The notes beneath the pieces were generated by a model. It saw only the letters and a program-made list of their open reading frames with translations, had not been told where the DNA came from and made no database searches. A stretch of 64,000 nucleotides of DNA, taken from NCBI RefSeq assembly GCF_900104815.1, contig NZ_FNTD01000004.1:2248501-2312500 (forward strand). The letters are read 5' to 3'. This stretch comes from Streptomyces misionensis (GTDB lineage: Bacteria; Actinomycetota; Actinomycetes; Streptomycetales; Streptomycetaceae). The position numbers and the translations under genes are program-made. Of this stretch, positions 9,134 through 20,421 are shown in pieces; the first letter of the stretch is position 1, and each line of letters begins with the position of its first letter.

Positions 9134-10900
9134 TCAGGAGGAGGCGGACGGGCTCGGGGACGGGGACGGGCTCGTCGTGGCGGTGTCGTCCGCGGCGACC
9201 TTCAGCTGGACGGTGAGGGTGCCGCCGCCGGGGGTGGTGATGCGGAGCAGGAAGGTGCCGGTGGTGTCGTCGGCGTACAGCTTCGGCAGCGTCAGCAGGC
9301 CCTTGGCGTCGGTCTTCAGACCGGTGAGGGTGCGTACGGCCTTGCCGTCGGCGTCCTTGAAGTAGGGACCCTTGGTGTTCTCGGCGGGGTCGGCCGCGGA
9401 GGTGACCAGGGTGGCGGTGGCCGCGACCTGGTCCGCGACGGCGCCCTTGTAGGTCGCCTTCACCTGGATCCGGTCCGCGAACTCGCCGCCCGGGGTGCAG
9501 GTGGGCGGTGTGTCGCCGGTGGCGGTGGCGGTGAGGGCGTCGGCGGCGCGCTCGGTGACGGTCGCCTGGTAGTCGACGCCCTTGAGCGAGCGGCCCACGA
9601 CGGTGGCGGTGACCTTGAAGTCGCCGGTCTTCTCGCCCGCTTGGAGCGCCGGGGCCTTGGCCACGCCCTGGGCGTCGGTGGCGACCGTGGCGACGCTCTC
9701 GCCGCCGGTGAAGGTGGTGTCGGTGTCCCCGGTGATGGTGAACCGGATGCGGACCTTCGCCACCGGCGCGCCGGCCTTGGTCTCGGCGCGGGCGCCGATC
9801 GCCCCCGTGAAGGCGTGCCCGGCCATCGCGGTGAGCCGGGTGGTGCCCGTGTCCCGGAGGTGGTCCACGGTGTCGGTGGCGGTGGGCGGCGTGGCCGGCG
9901 GGGTGCCGGGCGTCGTGGGCGGCTCGGTGCTCGGGCCGCCGTCCTTGCCGTCGCCCGGGTTCGTGGGCGACGGACTCGCCGGTGCGGTGGGGCCCTTCGG
10001 GTCCTGCCGTCCCGGCGTGTGCGGGTTCGAGGGCTTCGGGGACGTGCCGCCGTGCGGGGTGCCGTCGTCGCTGCGGTGGGCGGGCAGGCCGCCGCTGCCG
10101 TCGGGCACGGTGTAGGTGCCCTTGCGGTAGTACTCCATCCACGACAGGACGGTGTTCAGGTAGTCCTGCGAGTCGTTGTAGCCGAGGATCGCGGCGTGCA
10201 GGTCGGCCTCGCGGGACAGGTCCCGGTCGCCGCGGCACAGGTAGTGGCCGGCGGCGAGGGCGGCGTCGTAGATGTTGTTGGGGTCCTTCTTGCCGTCGCC
10301 GTTGCCGTCGCGGCCGGCCCAGGCCCAGGTGGACGGGATGAACTGCATGGGCCCGACGGCCTGGTCGTACCGGCTGTTGCCGTCGTACTCGCCGTGGTCG
10401 GTGTCCTTGATGAGCGCGAAGCCGTTGCCGTCGAGCACCGGGCCGAGGATCGGGCTCAGCGTGGTGCCGTCGGCGCTGACCTGGCCGCCGCGGGCCTGGC
10501 CGGACTCCACCTTGCCGATGGCGGCGAGGAGTTGCCAGGGCAGGTTGCAGCCGGGCTTGGAGGTGCGCAGTTCGGCCTCGGCCCTCTTGTACGCGTCGAG
10601 CACCGTGGCCGGTATGCCGGCCTCGGCCTCGCCCTGCACGACCGGGGTGCCGGTGGTCGGCGAGGGGCTGGGCTTGGGGCTGTTCAGCGGCGGCAGGTCC
10701 GTGTAGTAGGGCGAGTTGCCCGTGGCGTCGTCGCCGGCGGCGTCGGGTACGGGGGCGGAGGCGCCGGCCGCCGTCTGTCTGCCGTGGTCGTCGCCGGTCA
10801 CTCCCGGAGCCTGGGAAGCGGAGAGTGCCGCGACCGCTGCCGCGGCCACGGCCGTGGTCGCCGCTCCCTTGCGGAGCCGCCTGCCGAAATGCGCCGCCAT
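9134..10900 (-). CDS. Secreted lytic transglycosylase (SLT domain) with Ig-like C-terminal repeats
   Basis: A 588-residue exported cell-wall enzyme. It has a signal peptide (residues 1-30, basic start then an Ala/Val-rich core) and a Pro/Ser linker (PKPSPSPTTG). The SLT lytic transglycosylase domain at about residues 105-255 shows LPWQLLAAIGKVESGQ with the catalytic Glu, AVGPMQFIPSTWAWAG, and AALAAGHYLCRG. A Pro/Thr-rich spacer (280-345) leads to two bacterial Ig-like (Big-type) modules: AGHAFTGAIGARAETKAG and VKATYKGAVADQVAATATLV begin comparable units. A Ser-Pro tail ends the protein. It should cleave murein glycan strands with 1,6-anhydro product formation, outside the membrane. ATG at 10900 has a strong GGGAGGGG ribosome-binding site. 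The 282-base gap upstream must hold its promoter; I saw no convincing riboswitch there. Confidence 0.9.
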   Translation of the reverse strand: MAAHFGRRLRKGAATTAVAAAAVAALSASQAPGVTGDDHGRQTAAGASAPVPDAAGDDATGNSPYYTDLPPLNSPKPSPSPTTGTPVVQGEAEAGIPATVLDAYKRAEAELRTSKPGCNLPWQLLAAIGKVESGQARGGQVSADGTTLSPILGPVLDGNGFALIKDTDHGEYDGNSRYDQAVGPMQFIPSTWAWAGRDGNGDGKKDPNNIYDAALAAGHYLCRGDRDLSREADLHAAILGYNDSQDYLNTVLSWMEYYRKGTYTVPDGSGGLPAHRSDDGTPHGGTSPKPSNPHTPGRQDPKGPTAPASPSPTNPGDGKDGGPSTEPPTTPGTPPATPPTATDTVDHLRDTGTTRLTAMAGHAFTGAIGARAETKAGAPVAKVRIRFTITGDTDTTFTGGESVATVATDAQGVAKAPALQAGEKTGDFKVTATVVGRSLKGVDYQATVTERAADALTATATGDTPPTCTPGGEFADRIQVKATYKGAVADQVAATATLVTSAADPAENTKGPYFKDADGKAVRTLTGLKTDAKGLLTLPKLYADDTTGTFLLRITTPGGGTLTVQLKVAADDTATTSPSPSPSPSASS

Positions 10901-11182
10901 AGAGTGAACCCCTCCCGTGGACGTCGTGCGTCCGTTTCCGTCTGTGTGTCTCGCCCTGGTGTGACGGTTGACCCGGTGTTCCGGTTGCCCCTGTGCCGCC
11001 TTCCACGTGGTGATGGCTGTGCGACCGTGCGCCAGGCACGGCGCCGCAGGCGACCCTACGACAACTTGCTTTGTGCGGGCACCCGTTCATGCCCGATTTT
11101 CACCGGTTGGCCAACTGTCGTTGCCATGGCGCGCCCGGCGATCCGCCAGGACGGTGACAACGGCGCGGGAGGGGCCGGTCGT

Positions 11183-11581
11183 TCAGAGGGCGGCGCTCGG
11201 GCCGGGATCGCGGGGGTCGCGGTGGCGGGGGGCCGGTCGTTCGGCGGGGGACGCGACGAAGACCGTGAGGGTGGGCCGGGGGCGCGTGCGGGGGATCAGG
11301 GTGAGCGCGAGGGCGAGATAGCCGCGGGCCAGATCGGCCCACTGGCGCCAGTCGGGGGCGTGGCCGGTCCTGACCGCCCTGGCCCGGTCGGTGAGCCCGC
11401 GCCGGACGTGCTCGGCGGCCCTGCGGACGGTCGTGGCCGGGTCGGCCGGGATGCGGGCGGTGCTTGCGCCGGCCGCGAGGGCCGGGACCGGCGAGGCGGT
11501 CGGTGCCTGCGCCGAGGCGGTGTCCGCCCAGACCCGGGTGACTGCCTCGGGCGTCCGGCGGTGAAGCATGCGTATACCCAT
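11183..11581 (-). CDS. Small conserved hypothetical protein
   Basis: A 132-residue protein beginning MGIRMLHRRTPEA. I recognise no catalytic domain. The middle has PVPALAAGASTARIPADPAT followed by an Arg/Ala-rich amphipathic stretch (VRRAAEHVRRGLTDRARA). A hydrophobic segment then includes DLARGYLALALTLIPRTRPRP, too short to be sure of a membrane helix. This combination, a conserved Arg-Met N-terminus plus YLALALTL, resembles small proteins I associate with Streptomyces only. The start at ATG 11581 is preferred over the longer open frame (to 11788) because the upstream extension overlaps the polA terminator hairpin. No strong ribosome-binding site precedes it. Function unknown. Confidence 0.6.
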   Translation of the reverse strand: MGIRMLHRRTPEAVTRVWADTASAQAPTASPVPALAAGASTARIPADPATTVRRAAEHVRRGLTDRARAVRTGHAPDWRQWADLARGYLALALTLIPRTRPRPTLTVFVASPAERPAPRHRDPRDPGPSAAL

Positions 11582-11736
11582 GCCCGCAGTTTTGCGGCTG
11601 CGGGGGCCGGGGGGCGTTTTGGCGGGGGCCACGTGAGTGACGGTCCCGCCGGGGGTTGGGCCGTCTTTGTGGTGCGGGCACGGAATGGGCGATCCCGGGT
11701 TGCGGCGGCCGGGCGCCGCCGCGTCCTCCGGTACCG

Positions 11737-11773
11737 GTGAGGGGCCGCACTCCCACGGAGTGCGGCCCCTCAC
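11737..11773 (-). terminator. Hairpin terminator downstream of polA
   Basis: GTGAGGGGCCGCACTCC and its perfect complement (17 bp) enclose a CAC triloop. It lies about 45 bases beyond the polA stop codon on the minus strand. The next gene (start 11581) is also on the minus strand, so the hairpin insulates the two. Confidence 0.85.
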
Positions 11774-11817
11774 CGCAGCGCGAGGCACCGCGGCGCCGGA
11801 GGCCGGTGCGCGGCGGG

Positions 11818-14544
11818 CTAGTGCGCCGCCGACTCCCAGTCCGGGCCCACGCCGACCGAGACGTCGAGGGGGGCGCGCAGGTCCACGGCGTGGGCCATCT
11901 CGTGGCGGACGATCTCCTCGACGGCGGTGCGCTCGCCGGGGGCGACCTCCAGCACGATTTCGTCGTGGACCTGGAGCAGCATCCGGGACTTCAGCTCCGC
12001 GGCCCGCAGCGCGTCGTCCACCTTGAGCATGGCGATCTTGACGATGTCGGCGGCCGTGCCCTGGATCGGCGCGTTGAGGGCCATGCGCTCGGCGGCCTCG
12101 CGGCGCTGGCGGTTGTCGCTGTTGAGGTCGGGCAGATAGCGGCGGCGGCCGAAGAGGGTCGCCGTGTAGCCCGTGGCCCGGGCCTCGTCCACCGCGCGGC
12201 GCAGATAGTCGCGGACGCCGCCGAACCGCTCGAAGTAGGCGTCCATCAGGGCGCGGGCCTCGGCCGCCTCGATGTTCAGCTGCTGCGAGAGGCCGAAGGC
12301 GGACAGCCCGTACGCCAGGCCGTACGACATCGCCTTGATCTTGCGGCGCATCTCCGCGTCCACGGCGGACTGCGGGACGCCGAAGACCTGGGAGGCGGCG
12401 GTGGTGTGCAGGTCCTCACCGGAGGTGAACGCCCTGATCAGGCCCTCGTCCTCGGAGAGGTGGGCCATCACCCGCAGCTCGATCTGGCTGTAGTCGGCGG
12501 TCATCAGGGACTCGAAGCCCTCGCCGACGACGAAGCCGCGCCGGATGGCCCGGCCCTCGTCGGTGCGCACCGGGATGTTCTGGAGGTTCGGGTCCGTGGA
12601 GGACAGCCGGCCGGTCGCGGCCACCGTCTGGTTGAAGGTGGTGTGGATACGGCCGTCGCCCGCGATGGTCTTGATCAGGCCCTCGACGGTGACGCGGAGC
12701 TTGGCCTGCTCGCGGTGGCGGAGCATGATCACCGGCAGCTCGTTGTCGGTCTGGGTGGCGAGCCAGGCCAGCGCGTCGGCGTCCGTGGTGAAGCCGGTCT
12801 TGGTCTTCTTGGTCTTGGGCAGGGCCAGCTCGCCGAAGAGGACCTCCTGGAGCTGCTTGGGCGAGCCCAGGTTGAACTCGTGGCCCGCGGCCGCGTGCGC
12901 CTCCTTCACGGCCTGCTGCACCGCGCCCGCGAACATCTGCTCCATCGCTTCCAGGTGGGCGCGGTCGGCGGCGATGCCGTGCCGCTCCATGCGGGCGAGC
13001 AGCGCGGAGGTGGGCAGCTCCATGTCGCGCAGCAGGTCGGCGGCGCCGACCTCGTCCAGGCGGCTCGCGAAGGCCTCGCCCAGATCCAGCACGGCGCGGG
13101 CCTGGATCATCAGGGCCTCTGCCTCGGCGGCCTCGTCGGTGCCGAAGGCCAGCTGGCCGTCGGCCGCGGCGGCCGGCGCCAGCTCGCGGTGCAGGTACTC
13201 CAGCGACAGCGCGTCCAGGTCGAAGGAGCGGCGGCCCGGCTTGACCAGGTAGGCGGCGAGCGCGGTGTCCATGCGCACGCCCTCGACGCGCCAGCCGTGC
13301 TCGGCGAAGACCCGCATGGCGCCCTTGGCGTCGTGGAACACCTTGGGGCGCTCCGCGTCCGCCAGCCAGGCCGCGAACGCGTTCTCGTCGGCCTCGTCCA
13401 GCTCGGCGGGGTCGAACCAGGCGGCCGCTCCCCCGGCCGCCGCCAGGGCGACCTCGGCGACCGAGCCGGTGCCCAGCGCCCAGGTGTCGACGGTGGCGAC
13501 GCCCAGGGGCCGCGTGCCGTGCTCGCCGAGCCAGGGGGCCAGCTCGCCGGTGCGCAGCACCCTCCCGTCGATCTCCACGCCCTCGGCGGCGACCGGCGTG
13601 GTCTCGGACTCGGCGGCGCCGGGGTCCACCGCGAACAGGCGCTCGCGCAGCGACGGGTTGCGGATCTCCAGGGTGTCCAGGACCATCGCGACGCCCTTGC
13701 GGTCGTACGGCAGGCGCTCCAGGTCGGTGACCGCCCTGGGCAGCTCCACCTGGCGCTCCAGCTCGGTCAGGACGCGGTTGAGCTTGACCGACTCCAGGTG
13801 GTCGCGGAGGTTCTGGCCCGCCTTGCCCTTGACCTCGTCGACGCGCTCGACCAGCTCGGCGAAGGAGCCGAACTGGTTGATCCACTTGGCGGCGGTCTTC
13901 TCGCCGACGCCGGGGATGCCGGGGAGGTTGTCGGACGGGTCGCCGCGCAGGGCGGCGAAGTCCGGGTACTGGGCGGGCGTCAGGCCGTACTTCTCCTGGA
14001 CCTTCTCGGGGGTGAACCGGGTCAGCTCCGAGACGCCCTTGGTCGGGTACAGCACGGTGGTGTGCTCGCTGACCAGCTGGAAGGAGTCGCGGTCGCCGGT
14101 GACGATCAGCACCTCGAAGCCCTCGGCCTCGGCCTGGGTGGCGAGGGTGGCGATGACGTCGTCCGCCTCGAAGCCCTCGACGGCGAAGCGCGGGGCGTTC
14201 ATCGCGTCCAACAGCTCGCCGATCAGCTCGACCTGGCCCTTGAACTCGTCCGGGCTCTTGGAGCGGTTCGCCTTGTACTCGGTGAAGCGCTCCGAGCGCC
14301 AGGTCTTGCGGGAGACGTCGAAGGCCACCGCGAAGTGGGTGGGCGCCTCGTCGCGCAGGGTGTTGGCCAGCATCGACGCGAAGCCGTAGATCGCGTTCGT
14401 CGGCTGGCCCGTCGCGGTCGTGAAGTTCTCCGCGGGCAGCGCGAAGAACGCGCGGTAGGCCAGCGAGTGCCCGTCCATGAGCATCAGCCGGGGACGGGTA
14501 CCGCCGGGGGTCTGGTCGGTCTTCTTCGATGCTTTCTCTGCCAC
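11818..14544 (-). CDS. polA: DNA polymerase I
   Basis: DNA polymerase I, for Okazaki-fragment maturation and repair. The 908-residue protein has an N-terminal 5'-nuclease domain (residues 20-310: LMDGHSLAYRAFFAL, FEADDVIATLA, VTGDRDSFQLV and GIPGVGEKTAAKWI). A degenerate 3'-5' exonuclease-like domain follows, in which the metal-binding FDTET motif is replaced by VDTWALG. The polymerase domain has motif A TADYSQIELRVMAHLS (Asp684), O-helix RRKIKAMSYGLAYG (Tyr741) and motif C LLQVHDEIVLEV (Asp861, Glu862). Proofreading is therefore predicted absent, as in mycobacterial PolA. Tyr741 stands where E. coli has Phe762, a change known to reduce discrimination against dideoxynucleotides. GTG at 14544 is chosen; GTG at 14568 is possible. 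It is divergent from the FdhF/YdeP gene. Confidence 0.97.
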   Translation of the reverse strand: MAEKASKKTDQTPGGTRPRLMLMDGHSLAYRAFFALPAENFTTATGQPTNAIYGFASMLANTLRDEAPTHFAVAFDVSRKTWRSERFTEYKANRSKSPDEFKGQVELIGELLDAMNAPRFAVEGFEADDVIATLATQAEAEGFEVLIVTGDRDSFQLVSEHTTVLYPTKGVSELTRFTPEKVQEKYGLTPAQYPDFAALRGDPSDNLPGIPGVGEKTAAKWINQFGSFAELVERVDEVKGKAGQNLRDHLESVKLNRVLTELERQVELPRAVTDLERLPYDRKGVAMVLDTLEIRNPSLRERLFAVDPGAAESETTPVAAEGVEIDGRVLRTGELAPWLGEHGTRPLGVATVDTWALGTGSVAEVALAAAGGAAAWFDPAELDEADENAFAAWLADAERPKVFHDAKGAMRVFAEHGWRVEGVRMDTALAAYLVKPGRRSFDLDALSLEYLHRELAPAAAADGQLAFGTDEAAEAEALMIQARAVLDLGEAFASRLDEVGAADLLRDMELPTSALLARMERHGIAADRAHLEAMEQMFAGAVQQAVKEAHAAAGHEFNLGSPKQLQEVLFGELALPKTKKTKTGFTTDADALAWLATQTDNELPVIMLRHREQAKLRVTVEGLIKTIAGDGRIHTTFNQTVAATGRLSSTDPNLQNIPVRTDEGRAIRRGFVVGEGFESLMTADYSQIELRVMAHLSEDEGLIRAFTSGEDLHTTAASQVFGVPQSAVDAEMRRKIKAMSYGLAYGLSAFGLSQQLNIEAAEARALMDAYFERFGGVRDYLRRAVDEARATGYTATLFGRRRYLPDLNSDNRQRREAAERMALNAPIQGTAADIVKIAMLKVDDALRAAELKSRMLLQVHDEIVLEVAPGERTAVEEIVRHEMAHAVDLRAPLDVSVGVGPDWESAAH

Positions 14545-14740
14545 GCCACCGATCCTGCCACGCCCCACCGACAGTCCGGACCGTCCGCCTTCGCCGGGCG
14601 GGCCCCGCGCGCGGTGACCGGCGTCACGGCACGGCGGGACGGCCGGGCGGAAGGAGGGCCGAGGCAGCCGTACCCGCCGTCACCCCCTCGTGGGAGGATC
14701 CCTGCGTACACGGCACACGCAGTCGAAGGGGAGCGTTGCG

Positions 14741-17044
<2,304 letters not shown>

Positions 17045-17090
17045 GCGTTCGCTCAGCCAGAGACAGGTGTACGACGAACGGAGCCGGCCC

Positions 17091-17579
17091 ATGGGCGAGC
17101 AGCAGCAGGTGAGATTCCCGCAGGAGGTCATAGACGAGTACGCGGCGCTCGGCGTGGACCTGCCCGCCCTGTTCTCGGCCGGGGACCTCGGCACGCGGAT
17201 GGGCGTGCAGATCGTCGAGGCCGCCGCGGACAAGGTCGTCGGGACCATGCCGGTGGAGGGCAACACCCAGCCGTACGGCCTGCTGCACGGCGGCGCCTCG
17301 GCGGTGCTGGCGGAGACCCTGGGCTCGGTCGGCGCCATGCTGCACGGCGGCAGCACCAAGGTCGCGGTCGGCGTCGACCTCAACTGCACCCACCACCGCG
17401 GCATCCGCTCGGGCCTGGTGACCGGCGTGGCCACGCCCGTCCACCGGGGCCGGTCGACGGCGACGTACGAGATCGTGATCAGCGACGAGCAGGGCCGCCG
17501 GGTGTGCAGCGCCCGGCTGACCTGCATGCTGCGCGACGTCCGGCCGCAGGACGGCGCGCAGGCGCCCACCTCCGCCTGA
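17091..17579 (+). CDS. PaaI-family hot-dog fold thioesterase
   Basis: A 162-residue single hot-dog domain. The active-site helix region reads GNTQPYGLLHGGASAVLAE, with the HGG motif and following Glu that define PaaI/4HBT-type acyl-CoA thioesterases. The back half has VGVDLNCTHHRGIRSGLVTG and ends in the usual last strand CSARLTCMLRD. It should hydrolyse aromatic or short acyl-CoA esters in the cytoplasm; the substrate is unknown. ATG at 17091 has GGAG eight bases upstream and is preferred to GTG at 17067. It follows the FdhF/YdeP gene closely enough for co-transcription, and a terminator with a T tract follows. Confidence 0.9.
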   Translation: MGEQQQVRFPQEVIDEYAALGVDLPALFSAGDLGTRMGVQIVEAAADKVVGTMPVEGNTQPYGLLHGGASAVLAETLGSVGAMLHGGSTKVAVGVDLNCTHHRGIRSGLVTGVATPVHRGRSTATYEIVISDEQGRRVCSARLTCMLRDVRPQDGAQAPTSA

Positions 17580-17592
17580 CGGTCCGCGAGAC

Positions 17593-17644
17593 AAAGGCCC
17601 GGTCCGCCCCCGCCAAGGGGCTGACCGGGCCTTTCTCGTTTTTT
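17593..17644 (+). terminator. Rho-independent terminator of the FdhF/YdeP-thioesterase unit
   Basis: AAAGGCCCGGTC and its complement GACCGGGCCTTT form a 12-bp stem around an 18-base loop, followed by GTTTTTT at 17639-17644. A genuine T tract is uncommon in this high-GC window, making this the clearest intrinsic terminator here. Confidence 0.9.
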
Positions 17645-18155
17645 GCCGCCTTTTCTTCCCGTGCGGCGGAGAAACGGAATTCCATCGTCCGGGCCTGGTG
17701 GGCACATCGGATCAGTGCGGATATGTCGGCGTCCGGCCACCCGAAATTCCTGTATGGCGCACCTTTCTTTCTGCTCGTAACACTGCGTAACACGCATGCA
17801 ATAAGCGCCCTTGCCTCCCCCGCCCGGACGAGCCCCCGGGTGATCTTTCCGGGCCGCCCCCGGCCCCCGCGGGCCCGGCGTGCCGGGCCCGCTGGTCCAC
17901 GGCCAACCGGAAGTGCGCATTCTCAAAATGTGGACCTCACGGAAATTCCGCCAAACCGGCCGAGAGTATCCCCGCCGGAACTCATCCGTCCATCCCGTCA
18001 TAACAAGAAAGTCACAAGCGCGCGCACGGCGATGCTCAGGTCTCCATAGCGGGCTTAGAGTCACGGCCAGTCACCGCTCCAACGGGAGTTCGGTACCGAC
18101 GCGGCACTTCGCCGTCCCTCGAAGGGACCGCCCATGCCCGCGGAAAGGATCGATT
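17645..18155. other. Gene-free 510-bp region upstream of livK
   Basis: No open frame here shows plausible coding character. The composition is clearly more A+T-rich than the surroundings (for example around 17640-17780 and 17920-18020), as expected for a large regulatory region. It must contain the livK promoter and probably operator sites, including the 10-bp-spaced direct repeat listed separately. I could not assign -35/-10 elements with confidence. Confidence 0.6.
17776..17793. repeat. 10-bp-period direct repeat CGTAACAC
   Basis: The octamer CGTAACAC occurs twice, at 17776-17783 and 17786-17793, exactly one helical turn apart, in the region 370 bases upstream of livK. Spacing by one turn on one DNA face is typical of tandem binding half-sites. 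No known regulator is assigned. Confidence 0.45.
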
Positions 18156-19379
18156 GTGCGACAGCGTTCTCTGGTGATTCTTACCTCCGTACTGACGACC
18201 GGAGCTCTGACTCTCACCGCCTGCGGCTCCCGCAACAATGACGGCAAGGGCGGCGACAGTGGCAACGTGACGGTCACCATCGGCGTGGACGCGCCGCTGA
18301 CCGGTCAGAACTCCGCGACGGGCCTCGGTATCCAGTACGGCGCCCAGATCGCGGTGGACGACGCGAACAAGAACAAGACGGTCCCGGGCGTCACCTTCAA
18401 GGTCAAGGCGCTGGACGACAAGGCGATCCCCGCCACCGGCCAGCAGAACGCCACCCAGCTGGTCGCCGAGAAGGACGTCCTCGGTGTGGTCGGCCCGCTC
18501 AACTCCGGTGTGGCCACGCAGATGCAGCAGGTGCTGGACACCGCCAACCTGGTGGAGATCTCCCCGTCCAACACCGCCCCGGAGCTGACCCAGGGCAAGA
18601 ACTGGCAGACCAAGAAGGTCCGTCCGTTCAAGACCTACTTCCGCACCGCGACCACCGACGCCCTCCAGGGCGCGTTCGCCGCGGACTACGCCTACAACGG
18701 CCTGCACAAGAAGAAGGCGTTCGTCGTCGACGACAAGCAGACCTACGGCGCGGGCCTCTCCAAGCTCTTCAAGGAGCAGTTCGTCAAGCAGGGCGGCCAG
18801 GTCATCGGCACCGACCACGTCAGCGTGGGCGACCGCGACTTCTCCACGCTCGTCACCAAGATCAAGAACTCCGGTGCCGACCTGCTCTACTACGGCGGCC
18901 AGTACGACGAGTCCCAGGTGCTGACCAAGCAGCTCAAGGACGCCGGCGCCAAGATCCCGCTGTTCGGCGGCGACGGCATGTTCACCCCGACCTACATCAA
19001 GACCGCCGGCAAGGCCGCCGAGGGCGACCTGGTGACCTCCATCGGCGTCCCCGTCGACACCCTGCCCGCCGCCAAGGACTTCGTGGCCACCTACAAGGCC
19101 AAGAAGTACCCGGGCGACTACGGCACGTACGGCTCGTACTCCTACGACGCCACCACCGCGATCATCAAGGCCGTCGGCCAGGTCGTGAAGGACGGCAAGA
19201 TCCCGGACGACGCCCGCGCCAAGGTCGTCGACGCCGTCCAGCACAACAGCTTCGACGGCATCTCCGGCAAGATCTCGTTCGACGAGTACGGCGACACCAC
19301 GAACAAGCAGCTGACCGTCTACCAGGTCGTGGGCGGCGCGTGGAAGTCCGTCAAGAGCGGTACGGCCAACCCGAAGTAG
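18156..19379 (+). CDS. livK: Branched-chain amino-acid ABC transporter, substrate-binding lipoprotein
   Basis: A 407-residue extracytoplasmic solute receptor. The signal peptide RQRSLVILTSVLTTGALTL ends in the lipobox LTAC (Cys23), so the mature protein is a lipid-anchored lipoprotein; diacylation would need Lgt, also encoded in this window. The mature domain is a type I periplasmic-binding fold of the leucine/isoleucine/valine group: VTIGVDAPLTGQNSATG opens lobe one, and VVGPLNSGVATQMQQVL, VDDKQTYGAGLSKLFKE and LLYYGGQYDESQVL are typical. GTG at 18156 is preceded by AAAGGA six bases away. It is the first gene of livKHMGF, with 107 bases before livH. Confidence 0.93.
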   Translation: MRQRSLVILTSVLTTGALTLTACGSRNNDGKGGDSGNVTVTIGVDAPLTGQNSATGLGIQYGAQIAVDDANKNKTVPGVTFKVKALDDKAIPATGQQNATQLVAEKDVLGVVGPLNSGVATQMQQVLDTANLVEISPSNTAPELTQGKNWQTKKVRPFKTYFRTATTDALQGAFAADYAYNGLHKKKAFVVDDKQTYGAGLSKLFKEQFVKQGGQVIGTDHVSVGDRDFSTLVTKIKNSGADLLYYGGQYDESQVLTKQLKDAGAKIPLFGGDGMFTPTYIKTAGKAAEGDLVTSIGVPVDTLPAAKDFVATYKAKKYPGDYGTYGSYSYDATTAIIKAVGQVVKDGKIPDDARAKVVDAVQHNSFDGISGKISFDEYGDTTNKQLTVYQVVGGAWKSVKSGTANPK

Positions 19380-19486
19380 TCCCGGAACACACCGCAGCAC
19401 CAGGGCCGCGCGGCACCGACCACCGTCACCGCGCGGCCCGCCCTCTACCGCCACCTTGACTCTCCCCACCACATGGAGGCCATGCG

Positions 19487-20416
<930 letters not shown>

Positions 20417-20421
20417 GCAGC

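Noticed and set aside
10901..11182. Possible c-di-AMP (ydaO-type) riboswitch in front of the secreted transglycosylase gene
   Set aside because: Streptomyces cell-wall hydrolase genes often have this element, and short CCGGGT and GGGCAACCGG pieces are present, but the conserved core I would expect is missing and the stems do not close.
17712..18049. Short open frames in the gap upstream of livK
   Set aside because: No ribosome-binding site, no conserved motif and atypical composition; treated as regulatory DNA.
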